From NCBI RefSeq assembly GCF_016920785.2, contig NW_024609839.1, positions 18,167,085 through 18,231,084 of the forward strand: a DNA stretch of 64,000 nt. The letters are read 5' to 3'. Under the pieces are notes generated by a model that was not told the origin of the DNA, searched no databases, and saw only the letters and a list, made by a program, of their open reading frames with translations. This DNA comes from Ixodes scapularis (lineage: Eukaryota > Arthropoda > Arachnida > Ixodida > Ixodidae). This document shows positions 12,111-22,744 of the stretch, one piece after another (positions within the stretch are counted from its first letter, which is position 1; every line of letters starts with the position of its first letter). The position numbers and the translations under genes are program-made.

Positions 12111-13015
12111 AAGGCCCGTCCAAAGAGGATATATAAAAAATTATGAGGTGATACGACTCCGACATAAATCGTGCGGCACTCCCCTTCCTTCCATGCTTTG
12201 TTTTTTGTTGCCAAGGAGAAACTTTTGTCCGTCAAATCTCGCCCCTCTCCTCCACGGGGGCCTTGAGTATGCTCATCACGTGGGTCTAGACAGCCACTCA
12301 CATGCTCTGTTGTCTGTCGGTCAATCGCTCAAGGCTTCCGCGGCTGTTCAGGTACCGAAAACGGGAATGGGAAGGGCTGCATTCGAAATCTTACCCAAAT
12401 AGATCCGAGCTACTCCGGCAAATCGTGTCACGGGATAAAACAGATAGCGCGATGCTGGACGCAGGTAGGTTTTCTGGCGCAAACGTACAAAACCCTTACC
12501 CTGGAGTAACACAGAGTAAATTTTGGAACATGACCAAGGATACGAGGGCCCGGCATAGCAGATGGACAGCATTGGCAGATCCTACGAGTACCTAGGTCAC
12601 CAAAAAGTGGAAGAAGCGATGAGGGAAATCCTGAGGTTTGCTCGGTGGTGTTGAAACACACATCAGACTGCCAGACTGCCGGATGCTTCAACTTCAATGT
12701 TGTTTTTCGCAGTCGTGTCGCCTCACGATTTCTAAAGTGTCCTGCAGTTTTTTTTTTTTTTTGTGCATTAGATGCAGGCGGTTTTTTCCATAATGCAAAT
12801 ACACAGGATTGCTATATTGGTACTTGCCTATCCAGAATGACCCCTCGGGTGATCCAAATCCTTTCCCATATTCTTCATAGAATTTCTCGAAGACGTTGCT
12901 GGCGGCGGGCTCGTCTTCAGGTCGACTCCGAATCACCTGGAAGTCGATTAAAGAGCCAGCGCGAAGTGGGGCTTGCTTCAGAACTCTTTATGCTCCTCAT
13001 AATGTAATTCTATAA
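12111..13015. other. Non-coding stretch, no gene recognised
   Basis: Only short overlapping ORFs on both strands with no domain-like sequence. A T-run lies at 12,750-12,763. Confidence 0.4.
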
Positions 13016-13029
13016 TTTACGCCTCAAAG

Positions 13030-13330
13030 AACCACTTTTTGGGGGTTTGGCTACTCGGTTTGGTTACCCGGTTTGCTTTCGTGTTTTGGACTGAAGCCCC
13101 TCGATGTGTTTGCGTTGGTATTTCAAGTAACATCAAATGTGCCAGGGCACGAGGCCCATGTCTCCTGCTGCCCTTGGAGGCAAATGGCGGCGCAGCACTA
13201 AAATGACTGGCCCGTGAAAGGGAATCTCTGCGGAGCACCCACTCGGTGGCACGTGTTTTGCGTGTTTTTAAACAATGGTTGGTGGTACTTGTAAAGAAGC
13301 CTTTTTTCAAGGCGCTTTAGCAGGAACCCT
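13030..13330 (-). repeat. Interspersed repeat, inverse copy of 38,165-38,425
   Basis: Shares with the later copy, in inverse orientation, blocks around the word for GGAGCACCCACTC, GGCAAATGGCGGCGCAGC, GAGACATGGGC/GCCCATGTCTC and CACATCGAGGGG/CCCCTCGATGTG. No coding capacity. Class unknown. Confidence 0.6.
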
Positions 13331-15377
13331 GGCCTCTTTCACCCGTCTGAGTCCCGCCGTCGTGCGATCGTGTATCCCATATACTGCGTAATGCACTTTA
13401 AAGGCCCGAGCTAACAGTTGTACTGCACTGGCTAAATTTTTAATCTACAAAGGGTAACACTTGTGCCCTTCGCTACTCCTGCTCTATAAAAAACTGACGA
13501 TTAATTTTAAATGCGCCGTTCATTACATTTTATGCGTTCGCGTTTTTTTTTTCTTTTTTTTTGTCTTCATCTTTGATTACACGGCTCTTACTTATGATGA
13601 AGCACACTACAGTTCTCAGACGTCTGGAAAAATACTTTATAACTAAGGAAATGGCAAATAAACGAAAAATACAGACAAAACAAAATAGGCCAACTTTATA
13701 AAAATAAATGAAGTAATAGAACTGATTATGATTGAGCTTTTAAAAGTTTTGAGAGCCCCAAAAGCTTTGAAAGCGAGCTCCATGCTTTGACCGGCGCACT
13801 TGTTTACTCAAAGAGTAGTTCAAGGTAGCATGCTCGTGCTTGTATGTCCCGGTTCGCTCACACGATAAACAAAATTACTTTTCTGGTAACGTATTTCGTG
13901 AAACAAAGCTTACCTTCTGCATATGTGCAATGCCTTCATGCAGTTTCCGCGCAACAACACACTTGTTTATCAATGTTTTTTTGTTTTTTTCCCCACTGCG
14001 ACTCACCTCGTGCTGTTTTGAATGCTACACGCATTAGACACCAAGGTAACTTAGGAGCATTCTATTTCGCATATGTAAAAAAAAAAAAAAATGAAGTAAA
14101 CCCACGCCACTTGTTACGCGTGCCACACTCAGTCCAAAATATTATAAATTTCACATGTGGCCGCTTGGGCGAGTAAACAATGTTTTTGGTCAAGAACGAT
14201 TGCGATTGGTATGAAATCACGTGGGAGGAAAAACTCGTTCTCAACACGCGACCGTTGGCATGCAGTGGATATTCATAATCGGCGCCGAGATGATTGGTAG
14301 CTCTCGGCACATGCAGTTTTTCTGTCAATCCAGAGTTCAAATGTGTCCTTCTTTTTGTTGTAAGCAATTAGGAGGTAACTTACACCAAATCTGAGGAGGT
14401 AACTTACACCAAATCTGAGGAGGTAACTTACACCAAATCTGAGGTAATAAAGTATTATGAACCATTAAAACATAACGGCCTGAGCGCTATATGCGTAGAA
14501 GCATTAGCTTTTGATGCACCCCACCGTGATGCACCTTAACTTTCGATGCGCTCAGCGCTAGTGTAAATTGTAGCGCTGTTTCAGTCTTAATCAGCGTACC
14601 ATGTGCGTGCTTACACTATACTTTATACAACGTCAAACTCTATCCGCTTGCATCTTTTCATTTCCGCACACCAATATAGCGCGCATAAATCACAAAATTA
14701 AGACTGGTACATTCATTAAACTGAGTCCAAAAGCTATCCACATACCCATAATTTTTGCCTGGCCAGTCATAGAATTTATCACTGAATTCAGACTAAAATT
14801 AATTCTGATCATTTATTTCTGCGAGTTATATTTAACTTTGGCTTTTTTTTATTATGTCTTCCTAAGCATTAGTGTAATGTTTTTGTGTTTTCCAGTCTCG
14901 TGGTTTTGACCAAAATAAAGTCCAGCTATCTAAATGAGACACCTGACGGCCCCCCAAAATAGATAATTTGTTTTGATTTTTAAAGTATTTAATTTGTCAA
15001 GCTAGAATTTTAGAAACCTAAGTCTATCACGCTATCACGTTTCCCTGAATAATCCACAAATAGCCAAACAAATGCACGGGCAAAGGACCGGTCCCTCATA
15101 AAAATCTGATCACATTGAAAGATGTGTATTTTGCCCCCGAAAACTGCGCGGGGAGATGACGGCGCTCAGGAAATTTCATATTTTTCAACACGTCGGTTGT
15201 TTTGTTCTGCCTGTGTTTCGCTATTTAGCTGAGGACGATTTTCGCGTTTTGTTCGGACCCCATTTGCTGGACACGTGAGCTCGGAACTGTAGGCAACTGG
15301 CCCCCTTGCGCGAGAACTGGCTCAGCCGTGCGCTTTCCAAATAAAGCTTGTGCAGGGAAAAACAAGCGAAGGACCAG
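13331..15377. other. AT-rich non-coding stretch with dispersed repeats
   Basis: About 13,790-13,960 is a direct relative of about 32,745-32,900 (shared ACGATAAA-, GTAACGTATTT-/GTAATGTATTT-GTGAAACAAAGCTTA and TTCTGCATAT blocks). Homopolymer runs of T and A occur near 13,543-13,562 and 14,077-14,090. No gene recognised. Confidence 0.5.
14370..14441 (+). repeat. Tandem repeat, 3 x 24 bp
   Basis: Three exact copies of a 24-bp unit (first bases AGGAGGTAACTTACACC, last bases AAATCTG) at 14,370, 14,394 and 14,418, followed by a partial start of a fourth. Confidence 0.9.
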
Positions 15378-16402
15378 GGCCCGTTTGCTCGAAGCGCTAA
15401 CCGCGTCTAAAGTTAGCCGCAGTACCTAGGAGAGGGATTTTGAGATCACGTAACTGGCTCGTTAGGGATGCGGGGAAACATGGCGGTGCCCCAGTGAGTG
15501 AGCGCCGCTCGCTTTGGAACTAATATGTCGTTCTAGCTGCAATATCGGGCGCGTTAGTCAGCAACGAATAATGCAGGAGGCTTTCGCTTTGCCTTACCTC
15601 ACTTAAACCGCAAAGCATGAGCAATGACATCGCCGCATTTTTTAGATAGTGTTTCAATTCTGCGCATTCCTAAGCCTAAATGAACGCGATAATTGTCGGC
15701 ATGGCAATGTCTTTGGAAAGCGGATTGTTGATAGCACACAAAAGCAGACAGCGTCCCGACAGACCTTTTTCTAAATTATCCAAGCATCGGGAGGAGAACG
15801 CTAGAAGTAAATCTACGGTTCACGCGCGCTGGCCTTTCTCTTATAAAAGATTTGATGTAAAAAAATCATAATAAGGCTTTAACGAACGCGCGTGAAAGGC
15901 AAAATTTGTTTTATACTTTTTGCTCTAGAACGGTTACTACTGCAGACGCCAGCATGTGCGACGCGTGCAACTACAGTCGTAGCATGCACCTCGATGCTTG
16001 GATAATTTAGAAAAAAGGTCTTTTGGGACGCCGTCTGCTTTTGTGTGCTATCAACAATCCGCCTTCCAAAGACGTTGCTATGCCGACAATTATCGCGTTG
16101 ATTTAGGCTTAGGAGTGCCAAAGACCGAAATACTATATAAAAAAATGCGGCGATGTCATTGCCCATGCTTTGCGGTTGAAGTGAGGTAAGGCAAAGCGAA
16201 AGCCTCCTGCACCATTCGTTGCTGACTAACGCGCCCGATATTGCTACCACAACGACATAGTTCCAAAGCCGGCGGCGCTCACTCACTGGGGCACCGCCAT
16301 GATTCCCGGAATCCCTACCGAGCCAGTCACGTGATCTCAATATCCCTCTCCTAGGTGCTGCGGCTAACTTTAGCCGCGATTAGTGCTTCGAGGAAACGGG
16401 CC
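15378..16402. mobile_element. Large foldback element with about 430-bp inverted arms
   Basis: Left arm about 15,378-15,805 and right arm about 15,985-16,402 are imperfect reverse complements along their whole length. Matching blocks include GGGCCCGTTT…/…AAACGGGCCC at the tips, CTAAAGTTAGCCGC, GGTGCCCCAGTGAGTGAGCG, GCGCGTTAGTCAGCAACGA, GCAATGACATCGCCGCATTTTT, AATTGTCGGCAT and AGCACACAAAAGCAGAC. The spacer of about 180 bp holds no gene. The ORF on the minus strand at 15,879-16,340 is only a by-product of the repeat. A diverged relative of the right arm lies at 63,282-63,905. Confidence 0.85.
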
Positions 16403-16432
16403 CAGGGATGTCAAGTTGAGGATATAGACCAT

Positions 16433-16684
16433 TTGCTATATTACCCAAGCATCAAGGAGAATGCAGGGATTGGTGTTCCACGCGCCACACGCGCACGCTT
16501 TTCCCGTATAAACTATAAACTATTCGAACTAAATAAACAAAATAAAACGTCGACGAACGCGCTTGCAAGATTCCATTTGTTTTTGGTTTTTGCTTTAGAA
16601 AGTTCACTATTGCTGAGGCCAGCACTTTGCGGCACGTGGAACACCAATCCTTTCGTTCTCCTTGATGCTCGGGTAATATAGCAA
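16433..16684. repeat. Small inverted-repeat element related to the foldback core
   Basis: TTGCTATATTACCCAAGCAT at the left faces ATGCTCGGGTAATATAGCAA at the right, and the match continues through AAGGAGAA and GGTGTTCCACG. The palindrome resembles the inner ends of the foldback element just upstream (…TTATCCAAGCATCGGGAGGAGAA). It is probably a short member of the same family. Confidence 0.75.
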
Positions 16685-17200
16685 GAGGACTATTGGCGAC
16701 GTGAGCGAACGAAAGCGTCGCTGTGGTCGGCCCATCACAATTGGCCGAATGATGACTCTGACGTCAGCATAGGATGTCTCATCGACGGAAATAAGAGGAA
16801 TGTAAGAACTTCAGTTTTGACGGTGTTGGCAGTGTTGCTTTGAAAGCGCTATGATTTCAGGCTTCCACCATGCGCATTACAAACACCATTGAACTTGGTG
16901 TTCACAAGCTAACGACGTCACCAAAGGTAACCAAACGAGGGCGCCACCGAAACATCTCGGCGCTAATAGACAAATGCCCCACTGTATCGAAGCGCCGCCA
17001 CACACGATTTCTCGCATTCTTGTACATGCCTGCAACGCGATCCCACCAGCATCTGTCGGTTTAGAATCACACTAACCAATGGTGAGTTTGCACCATAATA
17101 TTGTTGCGATGTCACTTTTCATGATCTTTCCTCTTCATCAAAATAAAGAAGGCATTTATTTCTTAAATGCGCTTTGTATTCGCTGCGAATTTGAGGACAC
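16685..17200. other. Flank of the Harbinger insertion, no gene recognised
   Basis: No domain-like ORF. An AATAAA-type signal lies near 17,141. Confidence 0.4.
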
Positions 17201-17203
17201 TTA
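17201..17203. other. Left TTA target-site duplication of Harbinger
   Basis: TTA directly before the terminal repeat; matched by TTA at 31,176-31,178. Confidence 0.85.
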
Positions 17204-17234
17204 AGGCCAGTTCAGACAGTTGCGTTTGACTGCG
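17204..17234 (+). repeat. Left terminal inverted repeat of Harbinger
   Basis: 31 bp, 30 of which match the inverse of 31,145-31,175. It begins AGGCCAGTTCAGAC. Confidence 0.92.
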
Positions 17235-17535
17235 TTCCAGTGCGGTACGGCATGCTTGCGGTCGACTGCAGAAGCGGGTCGCCTAGCAACCGACGACGCT
17301 TGGCGTTCCGCAACGCACCGCAGCAGAGTTGGGCCAGGCTGAACTTTCCAGTGCGGAGGGGCGTGCGGTGGGTTGCGGTGGACCAATCACAATTCGCGAA
17401 AAAAAGAACGCCGAAGCGCATGCGCGACGCTGGCAACTACATCCGGTTCGGCCTGTTTTTCCGGTCGGGGACGTCTGCTGCGCCGGTGACGGTCGTGTGT
17501 TCGTAGTCGAGTCGATATCAAGCATTCCCTGCAGA

Positions 17536-20239
17536 ATGGAATCAAGAGGAGCCCTACAAAAGCCAGGGGAGCCCACGGTGAGCGACCAGGAGGCGCTCAT
17601 CATGCACGTCGAATCGCACCCCTGGCTCTACGACACGAGCCGGTCAGACTACCGCGACAGTACTAAAAGAGACAACGCGTGGGCATATATCGCGCAACAA
17701 ATGGGTAAGGTGCATTTGTTTGATATAGACGTCTGAAACCATAGCGTCCCGCCTTTTGCCTCATGCGTGCATGCACGCGACGGTAGGTTTGGCTAAAGCC
17801 CCTCTTCAGGTTTGCCAGGCAATTGCAACTGCACGTGCTTTATCACACAAGCAAAGAAATAGCGGCGCCAAGACGCCCTGCTTGCAATCGCCTATACCTA
17901 TCTTTAAACTAAACAAGCATCAAGGGGAACGTAAGTAAACGCGCTTCACGTGCTGGCGTCGGTATTCTTTTCTGAAGCAAAAATCAAACAAACAGCACTC
18001 TGCACATGCGTTCGCCTACGCCTTGTTTTAATTATTTACTTAGAATGTATTATATAGTGAATGCGATCGCGTGAACCGCGTACATTGCCGGCGTTGGCTT
18101 TCCTTTTATTGAACGAAAGGCCAACGTAATTAGCGCGAACAGAAACGTTACTCGATGCAGGCACCCAGCTTTTATTATGCATTGTTCTACTACAACCACG
18201 TGATGAGCACGCGTGAAAGTATTAGAGCCCGTAAAACCTCCAGGCTGCTACTACCTACCACAGGTGCATTAGATGTGCGCGCAAACATATGCTCAAGGCG
18301 CCACTGATAAGTCCCGCTTTTGAATAAAAAATTTGGCATGCAAATATTTTAGCAGCATGCATGTTGAAAACTGGGTTGTGTGTCTGTCGTGTGCAGTATA
18401 CACGGAAAACTAATGCACCAATATCTATTGAGTACATCAGTACCTTGTTTTCTTGTTTTGTTTTCCGAATGACCTCAGTGGGAGAGAGTAATTATTGCGC
18501 ATTCTTTTTTGCCTCTAATGGTATCTTTTTGCAATCCATCGCTTTCATTTTGCTGGTGCCGCCCTGATGAGGTTCCTAATTTCAGGCGTCACGGAGGCGG
18601 AGTGCAAGCGCAGGTGGCGACTGATTCGCGACAGATACGCCAAGGAGTCCAAAGGGGCAAAAGGCAAAAGTGGTGCCGGCCGGGAAGACGTGACGCAGCC
18701 GACATGGGTGCTATACAAGTTCCTCGGATTCTTGGATGGGCAAATTCACCGCAGAAAGTAGGGACAAACATTGGCCCACACACTTCGAATCGTGAACATG
18801 TTTGCGATTGTAATGATTAATCTGGTGGTAGGTCCATGGTTCGTGCACCTGCGTCGAGGGCCACGGACACTGGCCGGACCAACGAGCCAGGTCCAGGTGA
18901 AGGCTCCACAGCACAAGGCAAGTTTCTATAAGTGATGGTACCTGTACAGAATCTGACGAGTTGAAAGCTCCATTATATTTCTCCGTTTTCAAAAGAACTA
19001 TGCTCGGAGGTGCATTGCTTTCATTCTCAAATTTTTCGTGCCTCCCTCGATAAGCAGAGATCCTGATGGGGGTCTACAATAGAAAAGGAACCCCTGCTGC
19101 AGATGGCCAGCCTGGGACGCCTGAAGCAGGAACGGAAGACGTACTGTGGCATGAGATCATATATTTTATTTAACAATTCCCATTGATAAGCATTTTTGCA
19201 TACATTCTAATTGAACCGCTTTACTCCTATTACTGTTGCCAAAAGCGATTTGGGTATGTTTCGTGTCAAGTTTAACCCCACAACCTTTTTTTTTGTTTTT
19301 TTTTTTTTGTGGGGAAGCTTTTTTTGCTTTTCAAATCAAATTTTTAGCCGCATTTGTTGGCAGAGTCGCAAACTAAGCCATAAGCGAGCTTGGGCCATCC
19401 ACGACGGTCCAGTGGTGAACTTGGGAAGGGAGACGAGCTACACTGGTCTTGAATGGGCTGGGAATGGCTCCACGTCTACGAGTGAGGCTCATCCAAAACA
19501 GTTATGGGGTTAAAAGAAAAGTTGATTGGCATGTTTTACAATACATGTGCTTCGGAGATAGATTGCTAACAGGCTCCTGGACACCGAAGCTGGATTGCTG
19601 TCCTGACATGCTTCCATTGCTTCGGTCCAGTTGATAAATCAAACCTGTTTGCAAATATTCCATAAGAGTTACTGTCCTACAGCATGCAGAGCTGTTTGGA
19701 GTGTCTGCTTCTGTGTTCTATGCAAGCAATTTCCTCGACAGGATTGTGATGACCTCGAGCCCTCGGCTACATGTTCCTTGCTGGTGCACTTGGAGGAGAG
19801 GGGCGAGACACCGAATGTGGCGCAGCTGACCCCACCCCTGGAAGGCCCAGCAGCATCACACGAGGATCCTCTGCCTCAGGCAGGTCGTTCAAGTCAAGCC
19901 AATGGAGCCGCGCCTGCTGCTACGAAGAGGCCCGCGTCTCCTGAAGGGCTAAGACCACCGGCTCCCAAGCGGCGTGCCAGGTCTAGCGCCCAGCACATCC
20001 GGACGCGAGAGGAATCCGAGCTCCTGAGGGTACTCGGACAAACTTCGAGCGCAATGGCAAATTCATGCACAAGGCCGCATATGGACAGCAGTAATCCTGC
20101 CATCATGGCATTTGCACTGAGCATCAGCCATGAATTAGCATTGGTGCCTCAGCACCTGCAGGCTTCAGCAAAGTTTGAAATACATAAAATAATTTATAAA
20201 TTTCAGCAACAAGGTCACTTTGACGAGTGTGAGCATTAG
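17536..20239 (+). CDS. MADF-BESS DNA-binding protein, second gene of the Harbinger element
   Basis: Predicted sequence-specific DNA-binding partner of the transposase. Model: exon 1 17,536-17,704; exon 2 18,586-18,757; exon 3 18,832-18,917 (GC donor, AAG|GCAAGT; a GT donor after 18,896 keeps the same phase); exon 4 19,058-19,140; exon 5 19,742-20,239. All phases fit, giving about 335 residues. Exons 1-2 encode a MADF (Adf1-type Myb/SANT-like) domain: ALIMHVESHPWLYDTS, YRDSTKRDNAWAYIAQQM, then after the intron GVTEAECKRRWRLIRDRYAKE. The middle is Pro/Ala-rich with a basic patch (KRRAR). The C-terminus resembles a BESS motif (AFALSISHELALVPQHLQ…KFEIHKIIYKF). MADF genes accompany PIF-like transposases in insects (established for the Drosophila PIF-like elements). 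Exons 3 and 4 are the least certain part. Confidence 0.85.
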
Positions 20240-20639
20240 GTTGGCAACTGTATAGGTTCACAATTTCTTTCATTCGAGTCTTTTATGTTTGTTTGCAATT
20301 TCATATAGCATTTACTTTTGGCACAGTCATGGAAAAATACCTGCTGCCAAACTGTGGTTTCATTTCACCTTCATTCTATAACCTTTAGTTACATTCATAC
20401 TTGACAATAGAAGCGTTAACTATTACTTTAAAGTTTTGGAAGAAAACAGCAGGAATGAGACTTCTAATAGGGTATGATGCGCACAGGCACAGAACAAGGT
20501 TTTCTGTTACAGTGTCATAAGACCACACTTTTTAATACAATAAAAAAGTGTGAAAGTAAACGGACACTAGCTCGGGTCTAAAATGGCCGCTCTGCTACCT
20601 AGGAGAACTAAAGATGTTTGACTCGCGCAAATAGGACCC

Positions 20640-21090
20640 TTCTTTTTTATTTGGCATGCTTTTATCTGTTGAGATAGTTGGTCCTTGTGTCCGAGTAGCA
20701 CACCAATATCATCCAAATGTGGTTAACAGCAACATCTACCCCTAACGGCAAATGTGGCTTTTAACGACACTGTTCAGACACAAGGACCAACTATCTCAAT
20801 ATATAAAATAAGCATACCAAACAAACGAGGTTCCCTTTCGCGTGACCTGAACATATTAATACCCCTGTCGGACGGCATTTTAAAGATCCTTTTCACTAGG
20901 CTGCTTTTTAAAATCGAAGAACCAGTGCACGCCGTAGAGCACGTGCGCACTCAACATCGTGAGCAGATTAGCCAATTTTATAAAGGAGCCTAGTGAAAAG
21001 GATCTTTAGAACGCCATCTGACACAGGGTGGACGTAAACACAGGCTGTGCCGTAAACACCTGGCCTGTGTTTACTTCCACCCTGTGTCAT
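20640..21090. repeat. Cluster of three hairpins inside Harbinger
   Basis: (a) About 20,652-20,697 against 20,773-20,822, sharing GAGATAGTTGGTCCTTGTGTC and its inverse. (b) About 20,884-20,903 (AAAGATCCTTTTCACTAGGC) against about 20,988-21,009 (inverse). (c) 21,021-21,046 against about 21,064-21,090, a near-perfect palindrome of GACACAGGGTGG…TAAACACAGGC. They lie 3' of the MADF-BESS stop and are either nested MITEs or structured RNA-forming DNA. No ORF. Confidence 0.75.
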
Positions 21091-21880
21091 TTTATAAGAG
21101 AATATGGTCTGGACACTGCATTACAAAACTTTGTTCTTTGCCTATGCACATCCTTCCTGAGCAGAAGTGAAGGCTGTGTTGCTTTTATCACAAATGAAAC
21201 CTTCAGTTAAACATTTCCCTGGTTTGTCCAGTCGCTACTTCGTTCATGTTTTAAGCTGTTCTCACAATAACTTGTACCAACTGGATGCTCCCTCGGTATA
21301 TGTTAGGCATATTTTAAATAAGAGGAACAGAAAAGACAAATTCATAAGTGCTTGTGAAAAAAAATTTTTTTTTTTTGTATGAGCGTTTGTTAAGTTACAA
21401 CTTGTGTTCCAGAAGTCTTCTGCCGAGGTGCATAATATGTTGGCAGGTTTCAACACAGCTAAGGTGCGTGCAATATGACAAAGGCTTATTTTGAAAAAGC
21501 AAGACATCACTGATGTAAAAGTGTGCAATATGATAAGTGCAGGTTTTTGAATATGTTTGCAGTGTTCAACAGCAAAGTATTATTTAGAGTTGCATCATTT
21601 TACTGAGATAAATACTGTGACCTTGCATACTCCACATGTGCCTTTGAATAAATTACTTGTACTGTACTGCTCCAAAGGAATTGCAGGTTATCTCACTGGA
21701 AGTTTATTTCCTGCAATTTTACATGGCAAATATATACAGGCAAATCCAAAAGCATTTCACAAAGAAAACAAATTGCACAAAACAAGGGCTGAAACACACT
21801 CATATCTCTGTTGTGCCTTCCTTCCAAAGGTTTTGTGAATGCCGCCTCACAATTACACATTACAGTCCTAACAATCTACC
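21091..21880. other. Harbinger interior between genes, no ORF
   Basis: AT-rich; T and A runs near 21,357-21,377. No domain or repeat recognised. Confidence 0.4.
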
Positions 21881-22572
21881 TACCGTATTTACTCGCATAA
21901 TGAACACGGTTGTTTTCCCGAAAAATTGACACATATTTGGGGGGCAGCGTTCCTTACACAGGGTAAAATTTTTGCATTTACACACTTCGTTCAAATGTTA
22001 TTTTAGGTGCCAATATGACATGGCAGGATCCTGTGGCACGTCTTCACTGATGGAGGCACACCCATGGCTGGTCATGAGCGCACCACAGTAGCTGTACTCT
22101 TTAATTTGCAAACCTTTTTTAGCGCTTTTGGCACGCCTTTTGCCGAAGAGAAAGCGCCCTACGAAGCTCACTCAGCACGGAGAGCGACGCAACCGTTCTT
22201 AGGCCTATCCACTTTCACAATAACACTGTCCGAAAGTGGATAACAGACCATGGCGTTTTTGTTGACATCAGTGCATCAGATAGACGAAGCATGTCCGGGG
22301 CTGGGCAATTCCTCAACCACAGCATCACTCGGTTTCACGGTTGATCACTTCTGCAACCACGCACTGCAGCCATTACAAGAGCGGCTTGGCTTTGCTTAAC
22401 TTGGCGTGGCCTCTTGGCGGCAAAAGAAAATTGGCAGGCTTTGGTGGATAGCCAGCTAAGTCGGACGCAGTTCAAGACTTGTGGAGCCAAAAATTAAAAA
22501 TGTGCTGATTACACGAGAAAAAAAAAGTCAAAATATTGATGCCTGTTGTGGAGTATGCGAGTAAATACGGTA
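21881..22572. mobile_element. MITE with TACCGTATTTACTCGCATA termini
   Basis: The left end TACCGTATTTACTCGCATA and the right end TATGCGAGTAAATACGGTA are exact inverses, with TA at each tip that could be a TA duplication (Tc1/mariner-like behaviour). 692 bp, no transposase. It is inserted between the converging Harbinger genes. Confidence 0.75.
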
Positions 22573-22575
22573 TAG

Positions 22576-22730
22576 TCGGTGACAGGTCAAGAACGAAGTG
22601 GAAGCTGCTCCCACCCCTTTCCACTTCAGCGGAGCGAACAGTGAAGAGGAGCTCACCTCTCGCGCGGTCGCTCTGCCGAAGTGGAAAGAGGTGGGAGGAG
22701 CTTCCACTTCGTTCTTGACCTGTCACTTAC
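22576..22730. repeat. Long hairpin next to the transposase stop codon
   Basis: The arms 22,579-22,615 and 22,690-22,726 are inverses with few mismatches (GTGACAGGTCAAGAACGAAG…; …CTTCGTTCTTGACCTGTCAC). The word TATAGTCGG occurs at both outer flanks (22,571-22,579; 22,731-22,739), which may be a 9-bp target duplication. It ends about 15 bp downstream of the transposase stop. Confidence 0.75.
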
Positions 22731-22744
22731 TATAGTCGGGCATC

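Noticed and set aside
15879..16340. 153-codon ORF on the minus strand
   Set aside because: It lies entirely in the right arm of the foldback element; no domain, and the related copy at 63,282 has a different frame content. Treated as repeat.
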